Positions 1-7,932 of a stretch of 12,930 nucleotides of DNA are shown piece by piece. Location: positions 1-12,930 of the forward strand of contig DKBM01000130.1 in the NCBI GenBank assembly GCA_002451215.1, read 5' to 3'. The position numbers and the translations under genes were made by a program. Under the pieces are notes generated by a model, which saw only the letters and a program-made list of their open reading frames with translations, ran no database searches and was not told the DNA's origin. Position 1 is the stretch's first letter. Each line of letters begins with the position of its first letter. The stretch is from SM1-46 sp002451215. Its GTDB lineage: Bacteria; Pseudomonadota; Gammaproteobacteria; Acidiferrobacterales; Sulfurifustaceae.

Positions 1-131
1 CCGATGTCATCGCCCCAGATGACGAGGATATTGGGCTTCGCGGTTTGTGCCTGGGCAACGGGGCCGCAGAAGAACAACGCTGCGGCCAGTAGGGGAACAC
101 CCCGCGCCACTCCGTCAAGCAGAATCTTCAT
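1..131 (-). CDS. Arylsulfatase-type sulfatase, N-terminal fragment (runs off the window)
   Basis: Only the first 43 codons are inside the window. The start ATG (129-131, read on the minus strand) is preceded by a GGAGAAAG ribosome-binding sequence, which supports the start. The product begins with a Sec signal peptide: a basic start, a hydrophobic core at about residues 12-22, and a likely cleavage after VAQA at residue 28. It continues straight into KPNILVIWGDDIG, the N-terminal strand of alkaline-phosphatase-like sulfatases, where the paired aspartates (41-42) help bind the active-site calcium. The family hydrolyses sulfate esters in the periplasm using a formylglycine made from a Cys/Ser-x-Pro-x-Arg motif, which lies outside the window. 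Substrate cannot be inferred. A related phosphatase or phosphonate hydrolase of the same superfamily is possible. Confidence 0.8.
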   Translation of the reverse strand, partial: MKILLDGVARGVPLLAAALFFCGPVAQAQTAKPNILVIWGDDI

Positions 132-358
132 TGTTTTCTTTCTCCAATCGCTGATGGGTAAAGACCAGTCATTGATGTCTGACGGGTCTATCGACATGGA
201 CACGGCGTGCGGCAAAGTGAAGCAGGCCCCTTGCATGCGCTCGCTCCGGAAAGTGCGATCCGCGACAAACGATCTATCCGCGGATATTCGAATTTAACTA
301 CGGATCAAATCCAAATAGAACCTAATGCCCCTCATTTCCACAAGGAATTGCCGCCGAT

Positions 359-375
359 GCTGTCAGTGTGACAGC
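359..375 (-). other. Short hairpin at the 3' end of the cytochrome gene
   Basis: A perfect 7-bp inverted repeat (GCTGTCA / TGACAGC, 3-base loop) contains the stop codon of the octahaem cytochrome gene. No run of T follows on the minus strand, so it is not a typical intrinsic terminator. It could still protect the 3' end of the mRNA or help termination. The rest of the space up to the sulfatase gene (132-358) shows no gene and no convincing promoter. Confidence 0.25.
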
Positions 376-2663
376 CGTGTGATTTCACCCAGCGCCGGAT
401 CGTCCGGATTGATCGAAGCGAGCATGTGAATCGCTGCCTCAGCGGCGGCGCGATCGCCAGTCTGGAAGGAGAGACTGGCCAGCGCGAGCAGTACGTCGCG
501 GTCGCCGCGCTTCTTCACCGTGGCCTTGAGGAGCCGGATCGCTTCGGCGCGACGTCCCGCGCTGTCCAGTGCCACCGCATAGACATAGGCATGCCGGGGA
601 TTGTCCGGCTGGGCTTTCGTGGCGGCAGCGAATTCCGCGAGGGCGGCATCTTTCCTGCCCTGTCGTACCATCACCAGTCCAAGCGCCTCGTGCAGCGCGC
701 CGGCAGTGGGCACGGCCTGCAAACCCGCGCGCAATATTTTCTCGGATTCGGCATCGCGCTTCTGAGCGCGATACAGATCGGCAAGATTCACGTAAGCCGG
801 AACGAATCGAGGATCGAGCGCAATGGCCTTGCGATAGGCGGCCTCCGCCTGCCCGGTCTCACCGCGTGCGAAGTAGAGGTTGCCGAGATTCAGGGGCGCC
901 TCCGGGCGATCGGCGTTCTCCTGCTGCGCGGCCTCGAACTCCGCGAGCGCGCGGTTCAATCGCTCCTTGTTGCTGTCGGCAATGGAAGCTGCGGCTGGGG
1001 CAAGCACCCGTGCCGCCTCAATTCGCACGGTCCGCACGGGATCACCTAGCAAGGGCAACAGCGCCGCGCTGCGTTGTTCGGGCGGCAATCTTTCCTGCCC
1101 GATCACCGCGGCATGGCGCACCATCGGATCTGCATCGCGTAGCCCGCGTTGTAGCGCCTCGAGCGCCGAGCGTCCGGGATAGGCGGCGAGCAGTTGCAGC
1201 GCCGTGGCGCGCACAATGGCTGGCTGCGCGGTGTCTTCGGCAAGCGTGATAAGACCCTTTACCGCTCCCGGTCTGGCGTATCGACCGGCATCGATCGCCA
1301 AACCGAAATGCGCCTCCTGCCGTCGATTGGGGCCATACCACCTGGCGACCGTGCTGGCCGCCCACTGAGCTGGCTGCTTGTTGTGACAACCCGTGCAGGC
1401 ATTCGGCGCGCCGATCGCGACCGTGAGATCCGGTCGCGGGATGCGAAAGCTGTGGTCGCGGCGGGGATCGACAACCATATAGGTGCGTGTCGGGGCATGG
1501 CAGTCGACGCACTGCGAACCCGGCGTTCCCGGCTTGTGAAAGTGGTGCGCTGGCGAGTCGTAGTCCTTGTGCTTCAGGCCGCTCGTGTCGATGTGTGCAC
1601 CCGCGGCCGGCCCCGTGGCGTTATGGCATGTCACGCACAACGCACTGCCGCTCGCCCGGATCTTCGTGGAATGCGGTTCATGGCAGTCGCTGCAACGCAG
1701 CCCCTTCGCATGCATCCGGCTCTGCAGGAACGATCCGTAAACATAGACCTCATCGAGAATCTGCCCATCGGCAAAATAAAGCGATTCCGACAGCAGCGAC
1801 GGCAGGTGCGTGTCCATCAGAGGCTTGCCGTAGTGATAATCGGAGAACAGCGCGGCGCGCCGCGAATGGCAACGGGCGCAGGTTTCTACCTGGACGCGCG
1901 AGTCCCGTGCCGAGAGGTCGACGTCGAAGTCCTGCTTGCGTGAACCACGCGCTGCCTTGGCGGCATTGTCGCCCGCGCGCTTTGCCCAATCGGCATGGCG
2001 CGACGCCGGCCCGTGACAGGCCTGGCAACCCACATCGAAGCGGCTCGCCGTGGTCTTGAAGGTGCCGGTCGCGGCGTCGTAGTTCTTGTGATAATCGGTT
2101 GCGTGGCATTCGCCGCACATGTAGTTCCAGTTCTGTGCCAGACCCGTCCAGTGCAATTCATCCTTGGAGTCGATGTGTTGCCCGGGATAGAGATGAAACC
2201 ATCGCTTGCGCTTGGTGTCCCATGCGATCGAAAGCGCCTGCAGCCGGCCGCCGGGCAGTGGAACCAGATATTGCTGTAGCGGATCAACACCAAAGGTGTG
2301 CTTGATCTCGAAGTCGGCGAGCTTGCCGTCCGGTCCATCGGTGGTGACAAAGAACTTGCCGTTGCGGCGAAAGAACCGGCTGGTGACACCGGCATAGGAA
2401 AAGCGCGCGTCGTTGAAGTTGCCGAGCACAGTCTGCTCATTGGCATCTTGCATGGCGAGATCGTGATGGGAACCCGTCCAGGCCTTGAACTGGGCATCGT
2501 GACAGCTGGCGCAATTCTCCTCGCTTACGAACTGGCTGTGCGCAGCCGCGGATCCAGAATCACCGGAGGGCGAGCAGCCGCACAATACGACTGCCAGAAT
2601 CACCACGATGACTGGCAATGCGCTTGCGGTAGATCGAACGCCTGCCGACGTCGTATTGGTCAT
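363..2663 (-). CDS. Octahaem c-type cytochrome lipoprotein with HEAT-like and TPR repeats
   Basis: A 766-residue exported electron-transfer protein. Eight CXXCH haem c sites lie at residues 51-55, 183-187, 213-217, 262-266, 324-328, 343-347, 385-389 and 423-427. The N-terminus is a lipoprotein signal: a hydrophobic stretch at about 16-28 ending in LCGC, with Cys30 as the likely lipidated residue. Residues about 465-560 form HEAT-like helical pairs and about 565-760 form TPR units, suggesting a haem domain joined to a protein-docking arm. The reading frame stays open upstream to 2870, but the start at 2663 puts the signal peptide at the N-terminus and has AGGTGA ten bases upstream. A -10-like TAGAAT (2713-2718, minus strand) would also suit it. 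The haem domain resembles the cytochrome c554/multihaem group. The redox partner and substrate are unknown. Divergent from the small TPR-like gene at 2969. Confidence 0.85.
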   Translation of the reverse strand: MTNTTSAGVRSTASALPVIVVILAVVLCGCSPSGDSGSAAAHSQFVSEENCASCHDAQFKAWTGSHHDLAMQDANEQTVLGNFNDARFSYAGVTSRFFRRNGKFFVTTDGPDGKLADFEIKHTFGVDPLQQYLVPLPGGRLQALSIAWDTKRKRWFHLYPGQHIDSKDELHWTGLAQNWNYMCGECHATDYHKNYDAATGTFKTTASRFDVGCQACHGPASRHADWAKRAGDNAAKAARGSRKQDFDVDLSARDSRVQVETCARCHSRRAALFSDYHYGKPLMDTHLPSLLSESLYFADGQILDEVYVYGSFLQSRMHAKGLRCSDCHEPHSTKIRASGSALCVTCHNATGPAAGAHIDTSGLKHKDYDSPAHHFHKPGTPGSQCVDCHAPTRTYMVVDPRRDHSFRIPRPDLTVAIGAPNACTGCHNKQPAQWAASTVARWYGPNRRQEAHFGLAIDAGRYARPGAVKGLITLAEDTAQPAIVRATALQLLAAYPGRSALEALQRGLRDADPMVRHAAVIGQERLPPEQRSAALLPLLGDPVRTVRIEAARVLAPAAASIADSNKERLNRALAEFEAAQQENADRPEAPLNLGNLYFARGETGQAEAAYRKAIALDPRFVPAYVNLADLYRAQKRDAESEKILRAGLQAVPTAGALHEALGLVMVRQGRKDAALAEFAAATKAQPDNPRHAYVYAVALDSAGRRAEAIRLLKATVKKRGDRDVLLALASLSFQTGDRAAAEAAIHMLASINPDDPALGEITRLSH

Positions 2664-2968
2664 CCTGCCGGGCTCACCTGACTTGGTGTCGGGACTTCTG
2701 AAGTAGTGGCCCATTCTATCTATGCATCCGGACAAATGCGCTCGACATCCGTATTTCATCTTTGTTGGCGTCAGACCGAGCGTCCTTCTCCAGCTATATA
2801 AGGAGTAGATCGCTCCCAGTCGGCCCACGCACCATCGGTCCGTGCCAAATAACTGGGTGTATCCAGCCAATTTTCTGCCATCATAACGCGCAAGACGCTG
2901 GCATGGTAAAAGTGCGCGCCGATGAAAATCGCGCCCAGCTCATTCAGGACACACCCAAAGGAGTAACG
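2664..2968. other. Divergent intergenic region between cytochrome and TPR-like gene
   Basis: These 305 bases separate two divergent genes and must hold both promoters. On the minus strand a -10-like TAGAAT lies at 2713-2718, without a good -35. On the plus strand there is TATATA at 2795-2800 and an AAAGGAG ribosome-binding site at 2957-2963. I see no FNR-type box and no convincing complete sigma-70 promoter. The open frames that extend into this region are upstream run-ons of the two genes, not separate genes. Confidence 0.35.
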
Positions 2969-3589
2969 ATGGATAGCAAGCCCGTTCAATCGATCGTGTC
3001 GTGGGCCGCGCTCGGAATCTCGGTCGTGGCACTGGTTGTCTCATTGCTGGCCTGGTTCGATCGCGGCAGTGGCGCACCGCCATCGATCGCGGCGCCGTTC
3101 TCGCAATCCTTGAGCGCACCGGTTTCCGCATCGGGCCCGTCGTCGGTGGACCTTGCCAGCATGTCACCGCGAGACGCGGCGGACCGGTTGTATAACCGCG
3201 TCATGGCGGCGAGCGAAAACGGCAATACTGCCGAAGCAAAGCAGTTCGCGCCGATGGCGCTGCAGGCCTATGACCGGGTGGGGCCGTTGGATAACGACGC
3301 CCGTTATCACGTGGCCCTGATTCATTTGGTGACGGGCGATATCAAGAGCGCGCGCGTGCAGCTCGGGGAGCTGAAGCGTGCTGTCCCGAACCACCTATTG
3401 GGTCTCATGCTGGAGCACCAGATTGCCCAGCAAAGCGGAGACAAGGCGGCCGCTGCCCGCGCCGACAAGGCCTTTCTGGCTGCCTACGATAAGGAGATAG
3501 CGACGGGGCGAGTCGAGTACCAGGAGCACCGGGGCGGCATCGATCGCTTCCGCGATGCGGCGCAAAAGAGCGCTGCAGGAAAGGGATAG
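2969..3589 (+). CDS. Membrane-anchored TPR-like protein of unknown function
   Basis: The product has 206 residues. The ATG at 2969 follows AAAGGAG with a five-base spacer, so it is chosen over upstream in-frame codons. Residues about 9-30 form one hydrophobic helix with only a short basic start before it, so the rest is probably periplasmic. A low-complexity Ser/Ala/Pro linker follows (about 33-65). Residues about 66-175 are amphipathic helices resembling tetratricopeptide repeats (Asn-Thr-Ala-Glu-Ala and Gly-Asp-Ile-Lys-Ser-Ala turns), followed by a charged tail. The domain is probably a protein-interaction scaffold, but I recognise no named family. It is divergent from the octahaem cytochrome, which also carries TPR units, so a shared periplasmic role is possible but only inferred. 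Its stop codon lies seven bases from that of the convergent gene at 3597. Confidence 0.75.
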   Translation: MDSKPVQSIVSWAALGISVVALVVSLLAWFDRGSGAPPSIAAPFSQSLSAPVSASGPSSVDLASMSPRDAADRLYNRVMAASENGNTAEAKQFAPMALQAYDRVGPLDNDARYHVALIHLVTGDIKSARVQLGELKRAVPNHLLGLMLEHQIAQQSGDKAAAARADKAFLAAYDKEIATGRVEYQEHRGGIDRFRDAAQKSAAGKG

Positions 3590-3596
3590 ACAGGCT

Positions 3597-3923
3597 CTAA
3601 ACCGGTGCCGAGGATGCGACTGACCACAGTAGCAGGATGACACCGGCCGCCAAGACGATATTGGAAATCAATATCGCTGCGGCAAGCACGCTGACAACTT
3701 GGTCCTTGACCCGAAAGGCCCTTCCGCCCCAGACAAACTTCCAGAATTGAATCTGCATGTCCTGATAGCGGGGGATGATCGTGGACAGCTTCCGACTGGA
3801 CGGTTCCCCCAGCTCGGAAAATACTTGCGGATGTTTCGTCCGGAGCGTCTTGATTAAGAGCTCGCGAAATAGCCAACTGCCGCCCATTCCCACCAGAATT
3901 TCGATAATCGCCAGTCCGGTCAT
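3597..3923 (-). CDS. Small membrane protein with two transmembrane helices, unknown function
   Basis: A 108-residue protein with a hydrophobic N-terminal helix (about 1-19), a middle part with conserved-looking HPQVFSELGEPS and FVWGGR segments, and a second hydrophobic helix (about 80-104). This layout of helix, soluble 'HPxxxxxLG' segment and helix is common in uncharacterised proteobacterial membrane proteins and resembles UspB in topology, though I see no convincing sequence match to UspB. The start at 3923 fits the first helix. It is only 17 bases downstream of the undetermined bases at 3941-3942, so the true upstream sequence and start cannot be verified. It is probably the last gene of the LOG/beta-CASP group. 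Convergent with the gene ending at 3589. Confidence 0.6.
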   Translation of the reverse strand: MTGLAIIEILVGMGGSWLFRELLIKTLRTKHPQVFSELGEPSSRKLSTIIPRYQDMQIQFWKFVWGGRAFRVKDQVVSVLAAAILISNIVLAAGVILLLWSVASSAPV

Positions 3924-3940
3924 GGTGTTGGTGCCGAATT

Positions 3941-3942
3941 NN
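3941..3942. other. Undetermined bases (assembly gap)
   Basis: Two N bases sit exactly where the beta-CASP gene loses its homology: the protein is normal up to AIRPAR and then runs into six unrelated residues and a stop. The gap therefore probably hides more sequence than two bases, namely the missing C-terminus and part of the upstream region of the next gene. Confidence 0.95.
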
Positions 3943-5227
3943 TACGCGCCGGCCGAATCGCCCGCTGCCACGCCAGCAGTTCAGCCTGGTCAGCATGGGC
4001 GGAAAAGCCGTTGATGGTGTAGATGTTGGCGTTGACCGGTACCTCTTCGCCGAACAGTCGCACCTGCTTGGCGCCGTCGATAATGCGGCGCGCCAGGGTA
4101 CCGTGCGCGGCAAAGCCAACAAACACCACGCTCGCCTCGTGTCGCGACAGGTTGTGCTGCAGGTGATGTCGTACCCGACCGCCGGTACACATGCCGGAAC
4201 CCGCCATGATCACGGCGCCACTGGCTATCCGGTTGATCGCCATCGATCGTTCGGTCTCGCGCGTGAAATGCAGGCCCGGCAGCGCGAATGGATCGCGGCC
4301 GGCTTTGAACTCGACACCGATCTCTCGGTTGTAGGACTCCGGGTGATGTTCAAAGATCTTCGTTGCCGAGATCGCCATGGGTGAATCCAGAAACACCTGC
4401 ATTGTGCGCGGCAGTCGGTTGTTATCGACGCCAGCGCGAAGGTAGAACAGGATCTCCTGTGCGCGTTCCAGCGCGAAGGTGGGGATCACGACATTTCCGC
4501 CGCGCGCGAAGGTGTCGCTGATCGACACGTACAACTCCTCGACCGACGGGCCGATCGGCTTGTGCAGCCGGTCGCCATAGGTGGTCTCCATCACCACCAC
4601 GTCGCAGTGCGGCGGCGATACTGGCGCACGTAGCAGCGGCCGGCCAGCGTTGCCGAGATCGCCGGAAAATGCGACGCGGCGGCGTTGGCCGTGCTCCTCG
4701 AGCTCCAGGTAGACACTCGCGGAACCGAGGATGTGGCCCGCATCAAGGAATGTCGCGCGGATGCCGGGCGCCACCTCGATGGGCTCGTTATAGCGTGCGG
4801 TGCGCCCGAAGTATTCGGAGGCATTGAGGGCATCGAGCACGGTGTACAGGGGTTCGGCCGAGGGCTGGTTCTTGCCGTGATGCGGATGGTGACGGTGGCG
4901 GCGTTCAGCCTCCTCCTCATGCAGGTGTGCGGCGTCCAGCATCACGAGTCGCGCCAGCTCGCGGGTCGCCGCCGTCGTGATGATCTCGCCGCGGAAACCG
5001 CGCGCCGCCAGCAGCGGGATACGCCCGCAGTGATCCAGGTGCGCATGCGTCAGCAGCAGGTAATCGATCTGCGCCGGGTCAAAGCCGAACGGTTCGGCGT
5101 TCTCCTCGTCCAGTTCCCGTCCGCCCTGATACATGCCGCAGTCGATCAGGACGTGCTTGCCGGCGCACTCGAGTTGATGACAAGAACCGGTGACATCCCG
5201 GTCGGCTCCGTGAAAGGAGATCTTCAT
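3943..5227 (-). CDS. Beta-CASP metallo-beta-lactamase RNase-like protein, C-terminus lost in assembly gap
   Basis: 428 residues are readable. The zinc-binding motifs of the metallo-beta-lactamase fold are present: HAHLDH (61-66), the His of DAGHILGSA (165) and the Asp of SGD (190). The beta-CASP insertion is also clear: motif A Glu214 (METTYGD), the SGMCTGGR segment (344-351) and motif B His411 (FSAHAD). This makes it a member of the CPSF73/Ysh1-like RNA nuclease family found in bacteria, acting in the cytoplasm on RNA; the precise target is unknown. A histidine-rich stretch lies at 111-117. The start at 5227 has GGGAG five bases upstream. Relatives run roughly 25-35 residues longer and end with a motif C 'HGE' histidine, which is missing here because of the N bases, so this is an assembly break rather than a pseudogene. 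It lies 25 bases downstream of the LOG gene and probably shares its operon. Confidence 0.88.
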
Positions 5228-5252
5228 GGTTACTCCCGGGTGCGGGGTGGAT

Positions 5253-6230
5253 TCATGTCAAGGGCAGGAGCGACTTGCCGCTCAATCGGTACCACTGGAG
5301 GATGCCTTCCCAGGCGTCCTCGGCGGTTTCGGCAAACCAGAAGAGCTCGCGATCCTCGATATCGATTACGCCTTCCTCAACCAGGAAGTCAAAGTTCACC
5401 GCCCGCTGCCAGAACTCCTCGCCGACCAGCACAACCGGCAGTGGCGGGATCTTGCGCGTTTGGATCAGCGCAAGGGTTTCAAACAGCTCGTCAAACGTGC
5501 CATAGCCACCGGGGAATGCGACCAGCGCCTTGGCGCGCAGCAGAAAGTGCAGTTTGCGCAACGCGAAGTAATGAAAACTGAAACACAGTTCCGGAGAGAT
5601 GTACGGATTCGGATACTGTTCCTGTGGCAGGGTGATGTTGAGCCCAACGTTTTCGGCATGAACATCGTAGGAGCCACGATTGGCGGCTTCCATCATGCCC
5701 GGACCGCCGCCGGTCATGACCACCAGATTGCCGTCGACGGAATTCTTGCCAGCCTCGCCGACCAGTCGACCAAACTGGCGGGCGACGTCGTAGTACTTGC
5801 TCATGGCGCGCAGGCGCTCGGCGATCTTCACTGCCCGGCCCAGTTCTGGATTGTCCGGTTGGGTGGCCAGGCGCTCGCGCAGCAGTTGTAGTTGGCGCTC
5901 GGCGGAAGCCGGTTCTGGTATTCGGGTGCTACCGAACACCACAATGGTGTGGCGGATGTGGTGCTGCTCGAGCAGCAATTCCGGTTTCCAGTAATCGATC
6001 TGCAGCCGGACCCCGCGGGTGTCGTCGCGGTTGAGAAACGCGACATCTTGATCTGCCTCGCGATAACTCGGGCTTTCGAGTATCGCCTGTACCCGGGCTG
6101 GTGCATCCGCATCCTCATGAACCGGCTTCGGCTGGTGGCCGGGCAGCGGCGTGCGGCGGTGCTGAGGGTGCGCGGGCGCGGGTATCTTCGCGCCGCTTTG
6201 CGCCCGATGGCCGACATTCTTGTCTTTCAT
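5253..6230 (-). CDS. LOG-family Rossmann-fold nucleotide 5'-monophosphate phosphoribohydrolase-like protein
   Basis: A 325-residue protein with the two signature motifs of the LOG (Lonely Guy, TIGR00730-type) family: TGGGPGMMEAANRG at 173-186 and PGGYGTFDELFE at 240-251. Family members cleave N6-substituted or ordinary nucleoside 5'-monophosphates to the free base and ribose 5-phosphate. It belongs to the longer form, with about 95 extra N-terminal residues, the first 45 of which are Pro/His/Arg-rich and probably disordered. The start is uncertain: ATGs at 6230, 6245 and 6272 are in frame, and none has a strong ribosome-binding site. 6230 is preferred because a GGA lies ten bases upstream. 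First gene of a minus-strand group, divergent from the ATPase operon. The true substrate cannot be told from sequence. Confidence 0.85.
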   Translation of the reverse strand: MKDKNVGHRAQSGAKIPAPAHPQHRRTPLPGHQPKPVHEDADAPARVQAILESPSYREADQDVAFLNRDDTRGVRLQIDYWKPELLLEQHHIRHTIVVFGSTRIPEPASAERQLQLLRERLATQPDNPELGRAVKIAERLRAMSKYYDVARQFGRLVGEAGKNSVDGNLVVMTGGGPGMMEAANRGSYDVHAENVGLNITLPQEQYPNPYISPELCFSFHYFALRKLHFLLRAKALVAFPGGYGTFDELFETLALIQTRKIPPLPVVLVGEEFWQRAVNFDFLVEEGVIDIEDRELFWFAETAEDAWEGILQWYRLSGKSLLPLT

Positions 6231-6531
6231 CGCTGTCAGTTCCATGTTGGCGTGATGCCATCCGGATGCCATGCACGCCGGACTTCGTATAGCGCTATTA
6301 CACTACAGCCAATCTGTTGAAACCATCGGTTGTGCATACGGCCGGCGCTCGATGCGCTCGATCGCGCCGATGGCTTGCCATCGTTTGACGAAGAGCAGAC
6401 GAAACATTCGAGGAATTTTGATCCAGATCAAATTTGTTGAATGGCTATTCTGCATCGAGCATGTCTCGACCGGCCCTGGCGGTGGTGCTAGGGTAGGGGC
6501 GCAGTAATCTTCGAACGCGGCGCAACACATC
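6231..6531. other. Divergent intergenic control region between LOG and ATPase operons
   Basis: These 301 bases hold the control elements for both directions. They contain the FNR-type palindrome listed separately, a perfect 9-bp tandem duplication (GCGCTCGAT twice, 6345-6362) and a 7-bp inverted repeat CCATCGG/CCGATGG (6323-6329 and 6367-6373) that encloses it. A -10-like TATTCT lies at 6446-6451 on the plus strand, but the match to a full sigma-70 promoter is poor. No gene is seen. Confidence 0.5.
6418..6431. promoter_or_regulatory. FNR/Anr/Dnr-type operator
   Basis: TTGATCCAGATCAA matches the FNR consensus TTGAT-N4-ATCAA at every specified position. It lies 100 bases before the atpD start and 187 bases before the LOG start, in the divergent space, so it could serve either or both. 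The family of regulators (FNR, Anr, Dnr) activates genes when oxygen is low or nitric oxide is present. The promoter hexamers expected for a class II site at -41.5 are not obvious in either direction, so the regulated start site is unclear. Confidence 0.7.
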
Positions 6532-7932
6532 ATGCCCAGTTCGCACTCCAGCCAGTCGGAGCCGACGAAACCGGTTGGCACGATTTCTGAAGTCCATGGA
6601 CCGGTGGCCGTCATCGCCTGCGACCGGTTGCCGCCGTTGCGGCGCGCACTTTCGACCGTGGTCAATGGCGATACCTATCTGTTCGAAGTGCACCAGCATC
6701 TCGATCCGCAACACGCCGTGGCGATCACGCTGCACTACACCAGCGGGCTGCGGCGCGGCATGCCGGTGTTCGATACCGGTGCTCCGCTCGATGTGCCGGT
6801 GAGCCAGGCCTGTCTTGGCCGGATGCTCAACCTGTTCGGCGAGCCGCTCGATGGTGGAGCGGCGCTCGAGCAGGCCGAGTTTCGAAACATTCATACACCG
6901 CCGCCAATGCTGAATGAGGCGCGTGGCGCGAGCGGCATACTCGAAACCGGCGTCAAGGCAATCGACCTGTTGTGTCCTTTCGTCAAGGGTGGCAAGACCG
7001 GGCTGTTTGGTGGCGCCGGGGTTGGCAAGACGGTGTTGGTGATGGAGTTCATGCACGCGATCGCGGCGCTGCATGGAGGTGTCAATGTGTTTGCCGGGGT
7101 CGGCGAGCGCATACGCGAGGCGCACGAGCTGTGGCACGAAATCCGCAAGGCCGGTGTGCTGCCGCAGACGGTGATGGTATTCGGTCAGATGGACGAATCG
7201 CCAGGCGTGCGCTTTCGGGTCGGGCTTTCGGCCCTGGCCTACGCCGAGTACCTGCGCGATACGCTGCAGCGCGAAGTGTTGTTCGTGATGGACAACGTAT
7301 TCCGGTTTGTGCAGGCGGGTAGCGAGATTTCCAGTTTACTCGGGCGCATGCCGGCCGTTCTCGGCTATCAGCCGACGCTCACTTCCGAGGTGGCAGAACT
7401 CGAAGACCGCATTCTGTCGACGCAACGTGGCGCGATCACCTCGGTGCAGGCCGTGTACGTGCCGGCCGATGACATGACGGATCCGGCGGTCAGCGCGATT
7501 CTCGGGCACCTCGACACCACGGTGATTTTGTCGCGTGCCCAGGCCGGCAAGGGCATCTATCCGGCGGTCGATCCACTTCGGTCCGGCAGCAAGGCAATGG
7601 ATCGTCATGTTCTCGGTAACCTGCACTACAGCATTGCCGAAGGCGTGCGCGAGCATCTGGCCCGTTATCATGAATTGGAAGACATCATCGCCATGCTCGG
7701 CATCGAGGAGTTATCGCCCAAGGACCAGCGCATCGTTGGCCGTGCCCGACGATTGCAGCGCTATCTGACGCAGCCATTCTGGGTGACAGCCAGCCATACC
7801 GGGATAGCCGGCGTGACCGTGCCGCTCGGCGATACCCTGGCCGATTGCCAGGCATTCCTGCTCGGACATCATGACGATCTCAGTGAGGAGCAGTGCTACA
7901 TGCGCGGTTCCATCAAGAAGGAGCGGGCATGA
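6532..7932 (+). CDS. atpD: N-ATPase (alternate F1Fo ATPase) subunit beta
   Basis: The catalytic beta subunit of the F1 head, 466 residues, close to the usual length. Walker A GGAGVGKT is at 160-167, the catalytic glutamate in GVGER is Glu192, the Walker B aspartate in FVMDN is Asp254, and SSLLGRMPAVLGYQPTL follows. All parts needed for ATP hydrolysis are intact. In ordinary F-ATPase operons beta comes near the end; here it is first, the mark of N-type operons. The frame is closed by a stop at 6505-6507, so ATG 6532 is the earliest possible ATG start, although no clear ribosome-binding sequence precedes it. The gene ends in an ATGA overlap with atpC, which indicates coupled translation. N-ATPases are thought to pump ions by ATP hydrolysis beside a housekeeping F-ATPase. 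Confidence 0.96.
   Translation: MPSSHSSQSEPTKPVGTISEVHGPVAVIACDRLPPLRRALSTVVNGDTYLFEVHQHLDPQHAVAITLHYTSGLRRGMPVFDTGAPLDVPVSQACLGRMLNLFGEPLDGGAALEQAEFRNIHTPPPMLNEARGASGILETGVKAIDLLCPFVKGGKTGLFGGAGVGKTVLVMEFMHAIAALHGGVNVFAGVGERIREAHELWHEIRKAGVLPQTVMVFGQMDESPGVRFRVGLSALAYAEYLRDTLQREVLFVMDNVFRFVQAGSEISSLLGRMPAVLGYQPTLTSEVAELEDRILSTQRGAITSVQAVYVPADDMTDPAVSAILGHLDTTVILSRAQAGKGIYPAVDPLRSGSKAMDRHVLGNLHYSIAEGVREHLARYHELEDIIAMLGIEELSPKDQRIVGRARRLQRYLTQPFWVTASHTGIAGVTVPLGDTLADCQAFLLGHHDDLSEEQCYMRGSIKKERA

Noticed and set aside
294..308. FNR-like sequence upstream of the sulfatase gene (minus strand TTGATCCGTAGTTAA)
   Set aside because: The left half is perfect, but the right half matches only two of five consensus positions, so it is probably chance.
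426..2681. Several long plus-strand open frames opposite the cytochrome gene
   Set aside because: They are antisense shadows in GC-rich DNA. The minus frame has eight CXXCH motifs and clear repeats, and the plus frames show no family features.
3943..5227. Beta-CASP gene as a pseudogene
   Set aside because: The only break is at undetermined bases. All motifs before it are intact, so an assembly gap explains it better.
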